A stretch of DNA of 64,000 bases from DATBQN01 sp963799925. GTDB taxonomy: Bacteria; Acidobacteriota; Thermoanaerobaculia; Multivoradales; UBA5704. Within the stretch, counting starts at the first letter, position 1; each line of letters opens with the position of its first letter. The notes below the pieces were generated by a model. It was not told the origin of the DNA and made no database searches. It saw nothing but the letters and a program-made list of their open reading frames with translations. Positions 1 through 7,876 of the stretch are shown here, piece by piece. The translations under genes were made by a program, and so were the position numbers. The DNA lies in contig CAWCYZ010000001.1 of NCBI GenBank assembly GCA_963799925.1, positions 682,001 to 746,000 of the forward strand, in the 5' to 3' direction.

Positions 1-654
1 GCGGACCGCCTGGTGCCAGCCGCTCCGCCGGCCGCAGCCGGTGACCAGGCAGGCGAGCAGGAAGAGGTCGGCGATCAGCAGCACCCCGGAGAAGGTCATG
101 TAGTGGGAGAACGGGCCGCGGATGCGGTTCTCGATCCCGCCGTAGCCGAAGAAGAACTGGCCGAGGCCGTAGGACGCCATGCCGGCGGCGACGGCGACCA
201 GGATGTCGACGACCCGCCGCACGTCGCGCTCGCCGCGCACCAGGAGCGGCGCCAGATAGAGCGTGCCGAAGGACATCAGCTCCGAGAGGCTCGCCGCCGA
301 CACCCGCGGCTCGTAGGAGAGGGCGATCGAGGCGCCGAAGCTGAGCAGGTAGAGCGCGAGCGGCAGGTAGATCGGCTCGAGCAGCCGCCAGGCGACGGGC
401 CGGCGGCGGATGGCGAGCGGGGTGGCGAGGAAGGTGAGCCCGAGGAGGACGTTCGACAGGGCGATGCCGAAGACCGTGCAGACGTGGAGGAGATAGCCCC
501 AGTAGCCGATCCGCGCCCAACGGGACGGCTCGCTCCGCCTGGCGGCCGCGCCGCGGGCGAGCGGCGGGCTCCCGGCGATCGCGGGGTCTGTCCCGGCGCC
601 CGCGGAGACGCTTCCCGGCGCGGGAAGAGCGACGGCGTTCTCGGGGTCTGGCAT
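1..654 (-). CDS. O-antigen ligase/polymerase-like membrane protein, C-terminus beyond window
   Basis: The frame is open from the ATG at 654 to the window edge (218 codons), so only the N-terminal part is seen. After a Pro/Ala/Arg-rich start it has a hydrophobic stretch (YWGYLLHVCTVFGIALSNVL), a second one (LLEPIYLPLALYALSFGASI), a third (VDILVAVAAGMASYGLGQFF), then RGPFSHYMTFSGVLL. A Gly/Phe-rich turn followed by xFxHYMTFSG is typical of Wzy/WaaL O-antigen ligase-polymerase proteins, which act on lipid-linked glycans at the outer face of the inner membrane. It is divergent from the ArnT-like gene, and both fit envelope-glycan work. Family level is fairly secure; ligase versus polymerase cannot be decided from the fragment. 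Confidence 0.7.
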   Translation of the reverse strand, partial: MPDPENAVALPAPGSVSAGAGTDPAIAGSPPLARGAAARRSEPSRWARIGYWGYLLHVCTVFGIALSNVLLGLTFLATPLAIRRRPVAWRLLEPIYLPLALYLLSFGASIALSYEPRVSAASLSELMSFGTLYLAPLLVRGERDVRRVVDILVAVAAGMASYGLGQFFFGYGGIENRIRGPFSHYMTFSGVLLIADLFLLACLVTGCGRRSGWHQAVR

Positions 655-717
655 GGCTGGGAGGAGCGACCGCGAGCGTAGGAGATGGCGCCCGCGCCGT
701 CAACGTGGGCGGGCTGT

Positions 718-757
718 GGTACAGGCGGCCGTCCTCGGGACCCGACGGACCCAGTAC
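718..757. repeat. Half-copy of the dispersed inverted-repeat element (copy A)
   Basis: Read on the minus strand this stretch carries one terminal repeat (GGTCCGTCGGGTCCCGAGGA) plus the adjoining CGGCCGCC segment of the full elements at 32334 and 46747, and then stops. It lies in the divergent promoter region between the O-antigen-ligase-like gene and the ArnT-like gene. It is probably a deletion derivative. Confidence 0.65.
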
Positions 758-774
758 TGGGCGGGGGCGCGTGC

Positions 775-780
775 TAGATT
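775..780 (+). promoter_or_regulatory. Candidate -10 box of a leaderless transcript
   Basis: TAGATT lies six bases before the ATG at 787, too close for a ribosome-binding site, so transcription would start at or next to the start codon. No convincing -35 is visible. The same arrangement recurs at 34692. Confidence 0.4.
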
Positions 781-786
781 GCGCCG

Positions 787-2586
787 ATGCGCGAAGCCGG
801 GGGATGGTCGGCGCGGCCCCTCCTCGCCGCGGCGCTCCTCGCCACCGCCGTCTCGTTCGCTCCCATCGCCTCGCACTCGCTGTGGACCCCCGACGAGCCG
901 ACCGGCGCCGCGGTCGGCCGCAGGATGCTCCTGAGCGGCGACTACCTCGTCCCCCGCCTCGGCGGCCAGCCCTTCCTCGAGAAGCCGCCGCTCTACTGGT
1001 GGGTGCAGGCGGCCGGCTACCGGCTGCTCGGGGCGCGCGACTGGACGGCCCGCCTCCCCTCGGCGCTCTTCGCCGTCGCCAGCCTCCTCGCCGCCTACGC
1101 CCTCGGACGGCGGGTGGGCGGCCCGGCGGTCGGCCTCGCAACCGTCGCCGTCCTCGCCACCACCGCCGAGTGGAGCGAGGACATGGGGCGCTGCGTCGTC
1201 GATCCGGCCCTCGTCTGCTTCGTCACCCTCGCCCATCTCGGCTTCGCCGGCCTCGCGGCGCCGGAGAGCCCGGCCGACCGCCGGCGCTCGACCTTCCTCA
1301 TCGCCGTCGCCCTGCCGCTCGCCTTCCTGTCGAAGGGCATCGTGGGGATCGGCCTCGCCGCGGCGCCGCCCGTCCTCTATCTGCTGGCGGCCGAGCGCCG
1401 GCGCGGGCTGCGCCGCCTGCTGCCGCTCGTCGCCCTCGGCGTTCCCGTCTTCGCCCTGCTGGCCGCTCCCTGGGCCTGGGCGCTCGCCCGCGACGGCGGC
1501 TGGCCCGCGCTCCGCGAAACGCTCGTCGGCAACACCGTCGGCCGCCTCCTCGCCACCCAGGCCGGCCGGATCTACGGCCACCGCCGCCCGTTCGTCTATT
1601 ACCTGGAGAACGCCCCCGGCATCCTCTTCCCCTGGATCTTCGCGCTACCGGCGCTGCTGGCGGCCGGGGTGATGCGGCGCCCAGCGAGCGGCCCCGAGGC
1701 GGCCGCCGGGAGCGGTCGGGACGAGGCCGCCGCGCGGCGCCTGCTCTTCGCCACGTTCCTCCTCGGGACCGCCCTGCTCTCGGCGGCGGCGAGCAAGCGC
1801 GGGCTCTACCTGGTGCCGCTCCTCCCCGCCTTCGCCGCCTGCGTCGCCTGGTGGCTGATGAGGGAAGGCGCGCCCAGCCGCCTCGACCGGCCCACCCGCC
1901 GGTTCCTGCTCGCGCTCGGCGCCCTCCTGCCGATTCTCGTCTGGGCGGCGGCGGCCTGGGTGCGCCTCTCGCCTCCCCGCGCCCTCGCCGGCCTCGCGCC
2001 GCTGCGCCAGGCGCTGTCGCCGGCCCGCCTCGCCGTCGCCGGCGCGCTGGCGGTCCTCGTGAGCGGCGCTGCCGTCGCCCGATTCCTCCTCGCCCGGTGC
2101 CTCCTGCGGCGCGTGACGCCCGAGCGGACGCCCGACCGGACGCCCGAGAGGACGGACGCTGGGCGCGACGCGGTCTGGCTCGTGGCGCCCTACCTCCTCG
2201 TCTTCCTCGCCGTGCAGACCGCCGGCAAGGCCGCGGTCGACCCGGTCAAGGACCTCCACGCGCTGACCGCGGCGATCGCCCGCCTCGCCCCGGGGCCCGG
2301 CCCGGTGCCCCTCTACGTGCCGGCCGGCGTGCCGACCGACTCGATCTTCGGCATCCTCGACTTCGACCTCGGCCGCCTGCCGGAGCGCCTGGCGACACCC
2401 GCGGAGGTCGCCGGCTTCTTCGCCGCGCATCCGGGGAGCCGCCTGGCGCTCAGCCTCGAGTCGGCCCAGCGGCTCCCGCCGGCGCTCCGCGACCACCTGG
2501 TCCTGGTCTACGACGAGAGCGGCAAGCGGGCTTCGCCGTGGGCGGTGGCGGAGCGGCGCGCTCGGATCTCATCCGATCCATTCTGA
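787..2586 (+). CDS. GT39 / ArnT-like membrane glycosyltransferase
   Basis: This is a 599-residue integral membrane protein. The N-terminus has one hydrophobic helix followed by the family signature WTPDEPTGAAVGRRML, then LSGDYLVPRLGGQPFLEKPP and YWWVQAAGYRLLG. This is the pattern of ArnT-type GT-C transferases, with the catalytic acidic residue in the first periplasmic loop (DEP near residue 35). Many Leu/Ala-rich helices follow. Such enzymes move a sugar from a polyprenyl-phosphate donor to lipid A, glycan or protein outside the membrane. The donor and acceptor cannot be read from the sequence. The last codons lie in a low-GC repeat region. ATG at 787 sits just after a TAGATT box. Confidence 0.85.
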   Translation: MREAGGWSARPLLAAALLATAVSFAPIASHSLWTPDEPTGAAVGRRMLLSGDYLVPRLGGQPFLEKPPLYWWVQAAGYRLLGARDWTARLPSALFAVASLLAAYALGRRVGGPAVGLATVAVLATTAEWSEDMGRCVVDPALVCFVTLAHLGFAGLAAPESPADRRRSTFLIAVALPLAFLSKGIVGIGLAAAPPVLYLLAAERRRGLRRLLPLVALGVPVFALLAAPWAWALARDGGWPALRETLVGNTVGRLLATQAGRIYGHRRPFVYYLENAPGILFPWIFALPALLAAGVMRRPASGPEAAAGSGRDEAAARRLLFATFLLGTALLSAAASKRGLYLVPLLPAFAACVAWWLMREGAPSRLDRPTRRFLLALGALLPILVWAAAAWVRLSPPRALAGLAPLRQALSPARLAVAGALAVLVSGAAVARFLLARCLLRRVTPERTPDRTPERTDAGRDAVWLVAPYLLVFLAVQTAGKAAVDPVKDLHALTAAIARLAPGPGPVPLYVPAGVPTDSIFGILDFDLGRLPERLATPAEVAGFFAAHPGSRLALSLESAQRLPPALRDHLVLVYDESGKRASPWAVAERRARISSDPF

Positions 2587-2735
2587 TCTCATCCCACGCG
2601 ATCTATCGTCAACAGAATCGAAATCTCGCCGAGATAATCGAGTTGGCCAGAGATAGATTCGATATCTCGTCATCCAACTCATTCTGATGACGACAGAATC
2701 ATTCGGATAACGACAGAACCGTTCGGATGAGATCC
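2564..2735. repeat. Low-GC island with 20-bp-period repeats in inverted orientation
   Basis: Two direct copies of GATCTCATCC lie 20 bases apart (2565 and 2585). On the other side are two tandem 20-mers, GACGACAGAATCATTCGGAT (2689-2708) and AACGACAGAACCGTTCGGAT (2709-2728), 17/20 identical. Reverse-complemented, the latter match the former in their ATCCGA...TTCTG core, so the whole stretch is a large imperfect inverted repeat. It is much more AT-rich than its surroundings and includes the end of the ArnT-like gene. The rest of the 328-base gap (2736-2914) holds only the triplicated Shine-Dalgarno repeat. Confidence 0.65.
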
Positions 2736-2876
2736 CGGGCGGTTTTTCCGCTGCGGAAACGACCGGTGGCGGGAGGCGAGCCAGGGGCCGCGCCCGGGGC
2801 TCCCAGGTGCGCTCGCGGTCGGCAGGCATCGGTTCCGCATGGTATCGAGGGCCAAGGCGCCACCCGGACGCCGACC

Positions 2877-2912
2877 CCAAGGAGACCCCCAAGGAGATCC
2901 CCAAGGAGATCC
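2877..2912 (+). promoter_or_regulatory. Triplicated 12-bp unit carrying Shine-Dalgarno sequences
   Basis: Three tandem 12-mers, CCAAGGAGACCC then CCAAGGAGATCC twice, each contain AAGGAGA. The third lies about six bases before the ATG at 2915 and supports that start. If an upstream start were used instead, the units would encode a KEIP repeat. Confidence 0.6.
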
Positions 2913-2914
2913 CA

Positions 2915-3751
2915 ATGCCGACGAGCCCCGACGCACCCGAAGCTTCCCCCCAGGATCCACCCGGCGCCCAGGCCCGGCCCGTCCGCATCGTGCCCATGAG
3001 GCCGACACGGCGGCCGGTCGAGGCGGCGGCCGCCCTCGCGGCGGCGCCCGCGATAGCCGCGCCGGCTGCCATGCCGCAGCTCGCCTACAACGGCGGCCCG
3101 CTGCTCGCGAACGTCGAGATCACCGCGGTCTTCTGGGGGTCCGAGTGGAGCGATCCGCCGCTCTCCGACCTCGCCACCCAGCTCGGCGACTACTTCGGCT
3201 TCCTCGTCACCAGCCCGTACATGGACCAGCTCGCCGAGTACGGCGTCGCCGGCATGCCGATCGGACCGGGCAGCTTCGCCGGCGCCGTCCAGGTGGCCAC
3301 TCCGGCCCCGGACACCACCACCACCGACGAGCAGATCCAGAGCTTCCTGCAGGACGAGATCACGGCGGGCTCTCTGCCGCAGCCGAGCACCAACAGCCTC
3401 TACTTCGTCTTCACCCCGCCCGGGGTCGCCGTCTCGCTCGGCGGCGACCTCTCCTGCCAGGTGTTCTGCGGCTACCACGACGCCATCGACGGACAGATCT
3501 TCTACGCTGTCGTCCCCTATCCCGACTGCGCCGGCTGCCAGCTCGGGAGCGTGCTCGACTCGCTGACCGTCTTCGCCTCGCACGAGCTCGCCGAGGCGAT
3601 CACCGACCCCATTCCCGGCCAGGGCTGGTACTGGTTCGCCGACGCCAACAACCAGGGCGAGATCGGCGACATCTGCGCCGGCGAGACCAAGACCCTGGGC
3701 GATTACCAGGTGCAGCTCGAGTGGTCGAACGCGGCGGGAAGCTGCGTCTGA
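2915..3751 (+). CDS. Putative secreted protein with HELAEA motif (EXORDIUM/protease-like)
   Basis: This 278-residue protein starts at the ATG preceded by a strong AAGGAGAT. A Pro/Ala/Arg-rich N-terminus lacks a classic signal peptide. The conserved part begins with QLAYNGGPLLANVEITAVFW. Near residues 220-250 it has ASHELAEAITDP and, further on, NNQGEIGDICAG. A His-Glu pair with downstream Glu/Asp residues resembles the metal site of secreted bacterial proteins distantly related to EXORDIUM (phosphate-induced) proteins or zinc peptidases. Several cysteines (CQVFCGY, CAGCQ) suggest an exported, disulfide-bonded product. The function is not known; metallopeptidase activity is inference from the motif alone. 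Confidence 0.6.
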   Translation: MPTSPDAPEASPQDPPGAQARPVRIVPMRPTRRPVEAAAALAAAPAIAAPAAMPQLAYNGGPLLANVEITAVFWGSEWSDPPLSDLATQLGDYFGFLVTSPYMDQLAEYGVAGMPIGPGSFAGAVQVATPAPDTTTTDEQIQSFLQDEITAGSLPQPSTNSLYFVFTPPGVAVSLGGDLSCQVFCGYHDAIDGQIFYAVVPYPDCAGCQLGSVLDSLTVFASHELAEAITDPIPGQGWYWFADANNQGEIGDICAGETKTLGDYQVQLEWSNAAGSCV

Positions 3752-3757
3752 GACGGG

Positions 3758-3776
3758 CGATCTCCTCGCGAGATCG
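3758..3776. terminator. Hairpin between convergent genes
   Basis: CGATCTC and GAGATCG pair as a 7-bp stem around CTCGC. It lies just after the plus-strand stop (3751) and before the minus-strand gene end (3792), so it could serve both. There is no T tract. Confidence 0.4.
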
Positions 3777-3791
3777 ATCGGAGGCGCGGGG

Positions 3792-4515
3792 TCAGATCCC
3801 GCCCAGCCAGGGGTATCCCTGGTCCTCCCAGTAGCCGCCCGGACGCGTCGCGGTGAAGGTGATCGCGGTGAGGAACTTGGTCAGCTTGTAGCCCAGCTTG
3901 ATCGGCGAATAGAGGCGCAGGGGCGCCCCGTGCGCCGGCTCGAGCGGGCGGTCGTTCCAGGCGTAGGCGAGGATCGTCTGCGGGTGCATGGCGCTCTTCA
4001 GGTCCCAGCCGTTGTAGTAGTCCTCGTCGAAGGTGTCGAAGCGGAGGTAGCGCGCCTCCGGCTTCGGCTCGACCATGGCGATCACCGAGGCGAGCGGGGC
4101 CCCGGTCCAGGTGCCGATCGCCGTCCAGCCCTCGACGCAGTGGTGCTTGACCGTGTAGGTGACGCGGGGGAGCGCCTGGATCATCGCGAGTCGTCAGGCT
4201 GGCCGGCTTCGCCACCAGCCCGCCGACCTCGAGCTGCCAGCCCTCCGGGTCTTCGGGGGTGGGGAGCGGCTTGGCGATCGAGTAGGCGGGGAAATCCGGC
4301 TCCGGCGTCCGCGCGCTCTTCGGATAGCTGCGGGCGAGCCGCGCGTCGGAGAGGAAGAGCTTCTCCCCCACCCAGTCGTTCAGGCGCGAGGCGCGTCCCA
4401 GGGTGGGCCCGAGGAGCTTGCCGCCGTCCCAGCCGCAGCCGGCGAGGAGCCCGGCGGGGGCGGCGACGAGCCCCAGGCGGAAGAGATCGCGGCGCGACAG
4501 GCGGCGGTCAGTCAT
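3792..4515 (-). CDS. Sulfite-oxidase-fold molybdoenzyme (MsrP/YedY-like), frameshifted
   Basis: The N-terminal frame starts at the ATG at 4515 with a Tat-type leader (SRRDLFRLGL) and an LAGC lipobox-like end, then YSIAKPLPTPEDPEGWQLEV. Near 4188 the homologous sequence moves to another frame: LTLAMIQALPRVTYTVKHH, CVEGWTAIGTW, and ends GYWEDQGYPWLGGI at 3792. One extra base restores the whole protein (about 240 residues). CVEGW contains the cysteine that ligates molybdopterin in this family. Family members oxidise sulfite or reduce methionine sulfoxide in the periplasm. The overlapping upstream cytochrome b is the expected quinone-linked partner. The frameshift is probably an assembly indel. 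Substrate unknown. Confidence 0.75.
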
Positions 4516-5281
4516 GGCTCGGGAACCTCCCTCGATACCAGCCGGTGATCATGGCGCGCAGCGACGCCGGGTCGACCAAGAGGACCAGCGCGACGTGGAG
4601 CAGGGTGAAGGCGACGAAGATCCACACCGTCCAGAAGTGCCAGTAGCGGGCGAGCTCGTAGCCGCCGAAGAGCGCCGTCAACCAGTGGAGCTGGATCGGC
4701 TTGTAGATGGCGAAGCCGCTGAGGACCGCGAGCGCCCCCAGCAGGAAGATCGAGTTGTAGGCGAGCTTCTGGAGGGCGTTGTGCTTGCCCTGCGGCGGGT
4801 GCTCCCGGCGGAGCCTCAGGTAATAGAGCTGCATCTGCCAGGCGCGCGGCACGTCGCTCGGCCGGAAGAGGAGCGGGCGCCACTCGCCAGTGAAGACGAG
4901 ATAGAGGAGATAGGCGAGGCCGGTGGCGACGAACGGCCAGGCGAGCGCGAAGTGCCAGTTGAGGCCGCCGGCGAGCCAGCCGCCGAGGGTCACCGTGTGG
5001 GAGAGCGCCTTGCCGTCGAGCGGGTTGGGGTAGAACCTGTGGCCGCGCGGCCCGAAGTGGGTGAAGGCGCCGTAGATCTGCAGGCCGCTCGCGATCATCC
5101 CGAAGAGCAGCACGGCGTTGGCCCAGTGGGTCACCCGCACGAGCCAGTGGTGGCGCTTGACGAGCGGGCGCGCGGCGGGAGCGGTCTGCGCCTGGCGGGC
5201 GCCCGCCGCGGCCCGGCGGGGCGGGGCGGCGGCCGGCAACGGGGGGCTCAAGGCCGGCGGCGGCGCGGGGACGTCGTTCAT
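4508..5281 (-). CDS. Di-haem cytochrome b (b561 / FdnI-like) subunit
   Basis: This 257-residue membrane protein starts at the ATG at 5281, chosen because AGGAGA lies seven bases upstream; an earlier in-frame ATG at 5350 is less likely. After a Pro/Ala-rich cytoplasmic stretch it has RHHWLVRVTHWANAVLLFGM, with the histidines typical of thiosulfate-reductase/formate-dehydrogenase cytochrome b. Further helices follow, and late histidines occur in YWHFWTVWIFVAFTLLHVAL. It overlaps the molybdoenzyme start by eight bases, implying translational coupling. It would pass electrons between the quinone pool and the periplasmic molybdoenzyme. Confidence 0.8.
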   Translation of the reverse strand: MNDVPAPPPALSPPLPAAAPPRRAAAGARQAQTAPAARPLVKRHHWLVRVTHWANAVLLFGMIASGLQIYGAFTHFGPRGHRFYPNPLDGKALSHTVTLGGWLAGGLNWHFALAWPFVATGLAYLLYLVFTGEWRPLLFRPSDVPRAWQMQLYYLRLRREHPPQGKHNALQKLAYNSIFLLGALAVLSGFAIYKPIQLHWLTALFGGYELARYWHFWTVWIFVAFTLLHVALVLLVDPASLRAMITGWYRGRFPSHD

Positions 5282-5400
5282 CGAGGCTCTCCTGGATTCG
5301 GCAGACAGTACTACAACCCCGGCGACCCGCCATGCGAGCCGCGCGGGCACTCCTTGTACGCCGCCCGCTCGCCGGACGGTTCAACCCCGCGCCACGCCCC

Positions 5401-6378
5401 TCAGATCTCGAGCAGGATCTTGCCGAAGTTGCGGTCCGCCTCCATGTAGGCGTGCGCCGCCGCGGCCTCGGCGAAGGGGAAGACGCGGTCGACGATCGGG
5501 CGCAGGCGGCCGGCCGCGAGCTCGGGGAGCCAGCGCTCGCGGAAGCGGCGGGCGATGGCGCGCTTGCCCTCGATGGGCAGCGGGCGCATCGACGAGCCGA
5601 GGATCTGGAGCCGCCGCAGGATCACCGGCAGGACGTCGAGCTCCCCCGCCTCGCCGCCGAGGTCGCCGACCAGGATCAGCCGGCCGCCGGGCTTGAGGAC
5701 CGCGAGGTTCCTGGCGAGGTACGAGCCGCCGATGAAGTCCTCGACGACGTCGACCCCCTCCCCGCCGCTCCACTCGAGGACCGCCGGCGCGAAGTCGACC
5801 TCTTTGTAGATCCACCCCGCCTCGGCGCCGAGCTCGATGGCGCGGGCGATCTTCTCCGCCGTGCCGGCGGTCACCACGGCGCGGGCGCCGACGGCGCGCG
5901 CCAGCTGGACGCAGGCGGTGCCGACGCCGCTCCCCCCGGCGTGCACCAGGACCGACTGGCCGGCGGCGAGGCGTCCGAGCTCGAAGAGCGTGGTGTCGGC
6001 GGTGAAGAAGACCTCGGGCATCGCGGCGGCGGCGGCGAAGCTCCAGCCGTCGGGGACGGGGACCGCCATCTCGGCGTCGAGCGGGCAGAGCTCGGCGTAG
6101 GCGCCGCCCCCGACGATGCCGCACACCCGCTCGCCCAGCGCGTGGCCCGTCACCTCGGACCCCCAGCCCACCACCTCGCCGGCGAGCTCGACGCCGAGGA
6201 TCGGCGACACCCCGGGCGGCGGCGAGTAGGAGCCGGCGCGCTGCATGACGTCGGCGCGGTTGAGCGCCGCCGCCCGCACCTCGACCAGCAGCTCGCGCGG
6301 GCCCGGCGCGGGGTCCGGCACCGCGGCGACGCGGAGGACCTCGGGGCCGCCGAAGCCTTGACAGACGATGGCGCGCAT
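5401..6378 (-). CDS. Quinone oxidoreductase-like MDR (QOR/TP53I3 type)
   Basis: At 325 residues it is the usual length for this family. It starts MRAIVCQGFGGPEVLRV and has the MDR motif AALNRADVMQRAGSYSPPPG near residue 60 and the NADPH-binding motif VHAGGSGVGTACVQLARAVG near residue 145. It lacks the cysteine lobe of zinc alcohol dehydrogenases. These enzymes reduce quinones or enoyl-type double bonds with NADPH. It is the last gene of the NRPS transcript, and its ATG overlaps the MaoC stop (TGATG). In a biosynthetic operon it may act as an enoyl reductase on a CoA-linked intermediate; that role is inference. Confidence 0.85.
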   Translation of the reverse strand: MRAIVCQGFGGPEVLRVAAVPDPAPGPRELLVEVRAAALNRADVMQRAGSYSPPPGVSPILGVELAGEVVGWGSEVTGHALGERVCGIVGGGAYAELCPLDAEMAVPVPDGWSFAAAAAMPEVFFTADTTLFELGRLAAGQSVLVHAGGSGVGTACVQLARAVGARAVVTAGTAEKIARAIELGAEAGWIYKEVDFAPAVLEWSGGEGVDVVEDFIGGSYLARNLAVLKPGGRLILVGDLGGEAGELDVLPVILRRLQILGSSMRPLPIEGKRAIARRFRERWLPELAAGRLRPIVDRVFPFAEAAAAHAYMEADRNFGKILLEI

Positions 6379-6923
6379 CAGTAGCCCGCTCCCGGCGCCG
6401 CGGCCGGTGGCGCCGCGGCGGCGCCGCGCATCGGCACCAGGAAGGTGCGGCGGGCGGTGAGGAAGAGGGTGCCGTCCGCCTTGACGCCGCGGGTCTCGCA
6501 GGTGACCAGGCCCTGTTGCGGACGCGAGGTCGAGAGGCGCGTCTCCAGAACCTCGCTCTCGGCGTAGACGGTGTCGCCGACGAAGACCGGGGCGAGGAGC
6601 CGGATCTCCCCCCAGCCGAGGTTGGCGACCGCCCTGGCGCTGGTGCTCGCGACGCTCATGCCGGTGACGATCGAGAGGGTCACCAGGGAGGATACCAGCG
6701 GCCGTCCGAACTCGGTGCGGGCGGCGTAGGCGGCGTCGATGTGCAGCGGATGATCGTTCTGGGCGAGGAGCGATCCCCAGACGTTGTCCGCCTCGGTGAT
6801 CGTGCGCCCGGGCCGGTGCTCGACGATCTCGCCGACCGTGAACTCCTCGAACCAGGGCCCGCGCGACTCGCGGTAGCGCCCCTCCCCCACCGGCTCGTAG
6901 GCTTTGAGGTCCGCGAAGCTCAT
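6378..6923 (-). CDS. MaoC-family hydratase, Mch-like
   Basis: This 181-residue single hot-dog protein starts at the ATG at 6923. It begins MSFADLKAYEPVGEGRYRES and has FEEFTVGEIVEHRPGRTITE, then AQNDHPLHIDAAYA with the Asp-His pair of MaoC active sites, and AVANLGWGEIRLLAPVFVGD. The AVANLG...PVFVGDT run resembles mesaconyl-CoA hydratase (Mch)/itaconyl-CoA hydratase proteins. It overlaps the CitE-like stop by four bases (ATGA) and the oxidoreductase start by one. Mch or itaconyl-CoA hydratase next to a CitE-type lyase is known from C5-dicarboxylate metabolism. That it acts on such a CoA ester here is inference. Confidence 0.85.
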   Translation of the reverse strand: MSFADLKAYEPVGEGRYRESRGPWFEEFTVGEIVEHRPGRTITEADNVWGSLLAQNDHPLHIDAAYAARTEFGRPLVSSLVTLSIVTGMSVASTSARAVANLGWGEIRLLAPVFVGDTVYAESEVLETRLSTSRPQQGLVTCETRGVKADGTLFLTARRTFLVPMRGAAAAPPAAAPGAGY

Positions 6924-7876
6924 GGCGCCGGCCTCGCGCCCGGACGCCGCGCGGGAGCCGACGCTGGCGCCGCGCCGGCGCCGGTCGCCGCCGGCCAGCC
7001 GGGCGGCCGGTCCGGCAGCCGGGCGGCGAGCGCCAGCAGCCGGCGCGCCGCGATCACCGCCGGCGGACCCACCATGCGGCCGTCGACGACGGCGATCCGC
7101 CCCTGGCTGTCGTCGATCGCGGCGAGGATGGCCCGCGCCTCGGCGAGCGCCGCCGGCTCCGGCGTGAAGGCGGCGTTGATCGGCGGCACCTGGCGCGGGT
7201 GGACGGCGACCTTGCCGGCGTAGCCCATGGCGCGCACCCGCTCGAGCTCGCGGCGGAGCCCCTCGCCGTCGGCGATGTCGAAGAACGGCGTGTCGATCGC
7301 CAGCACCCGCGCCCGCGCCGCCGCCGCCGCGATCCGCGAGCGGGCGAAGAGCAGGTACTCCCACTCCATCGCGCCGCCGAGGTCGGCCGAGAAGTCGGCG
7401 GCGCCGAAGATGAGGGCGCGGACCCGCGGGCTGGCGGCGGCGATCTCCTCGACCGCGGCCAGGCCGCGCGCGGTCTCGATGAGGACGAGGAAGGCGATCT
7501 CGCGCCGGCGCTCGCCGAGCACCTCCTCGACGATGCGCACGTCCTCGGCCGCCTCGACCTTGGGGAGCATGAGGGCGTCGACGCGGGCGCCGCTCTCGAG
7601 GAGCGCCAGCAGGTCGCGCAGGCCGTCCGGAGTGCGCAGGGAATTGGGGCGCACCGCCCGCGTGAAGCCCGGCCGGGCGGGCTCGGCGGCGAGGAACGGC
7701 AGCATCATGCGGCGGACCGCCTCGCGGCGGTCGGCGGGCACCGAATCCTCGAGGTCCAGGGTGCCGATGTCGGCCCCGATCTCGATCGCCCGGCCGTACT
7801 GCCGGGAGTCGAGGCCGCAGGTGATCAGCATGCTGCGGCAGCAGAACGGCGATGGCTGCGGTACGAGCGCGCTCAT
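6920..7876 (-). CDS. CitE-like CoA-ester lyase (HpcH/HpaI aldolase family)
   Basis: This is a 318-residue TIM-barrel protein. Visible family features are RSMLITCGLDSRQYGRAIEI, then IGTLDLEDSVP with metal-binding acidic residues, a central Arg in FTRAVRPNSLRTPDG, VDALMLPKVEAAEDV, FLVLIETARGL with the metal-ligand Glu, and a late VAVHPRQVPPINAAF. This is the malyl-CoA / citramalyl-CoA / beta-methylmalyl-CoA lyase pattern. Such enzymes cleave a 3-hydroxyacyl-CoA to acetyl- or propionyl-CoA plus glyoxylate or pyruvate, or run in reverse. The Ala/Pro/Arg-rich C-terminus (about 40 residues) is an extension. It overlaps the alpha-oxoamine synthase stop by four bases. The substrate is unproven, but with the MaoC and glutamate mutase a C5 branched dicarboxyl-CoA is plausible. 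Confidence 0.82.
   Translation of the reverse strand: MSALVPQPSPFCCRSMLITCGLDSRQYGRAIEIGADIGTLDLEDSVPADRREAVRRMMLPFLAAEPARPGFTRAVRPNSLRTPDGLRDLLALLESGARVDALMLPKVEAAEDVRIVEEVLGERRREIAFLVLIETARGLAAVEEIAAASPRVRALIFGAADFSADLGGAMEWEYLLFARSRIAAAAARARVLAIDTPFFDIADGEGLRRELERVRAMGYAGKVAVHPRQVPPINAAFTPEPAALAEARAILAAIDDSQGRIAVVDGRMVGPPAVIAARRLLALAARLPDRPPGWPAATGAGAAPASAPARRPGARPAP

Noticed and set aside
3703..4515. The molybdoenzyme as two separate genes
   Set aside because: The two frames together give one continuous family sequence with a one-base offset; the second part has no ribosome-binding site.
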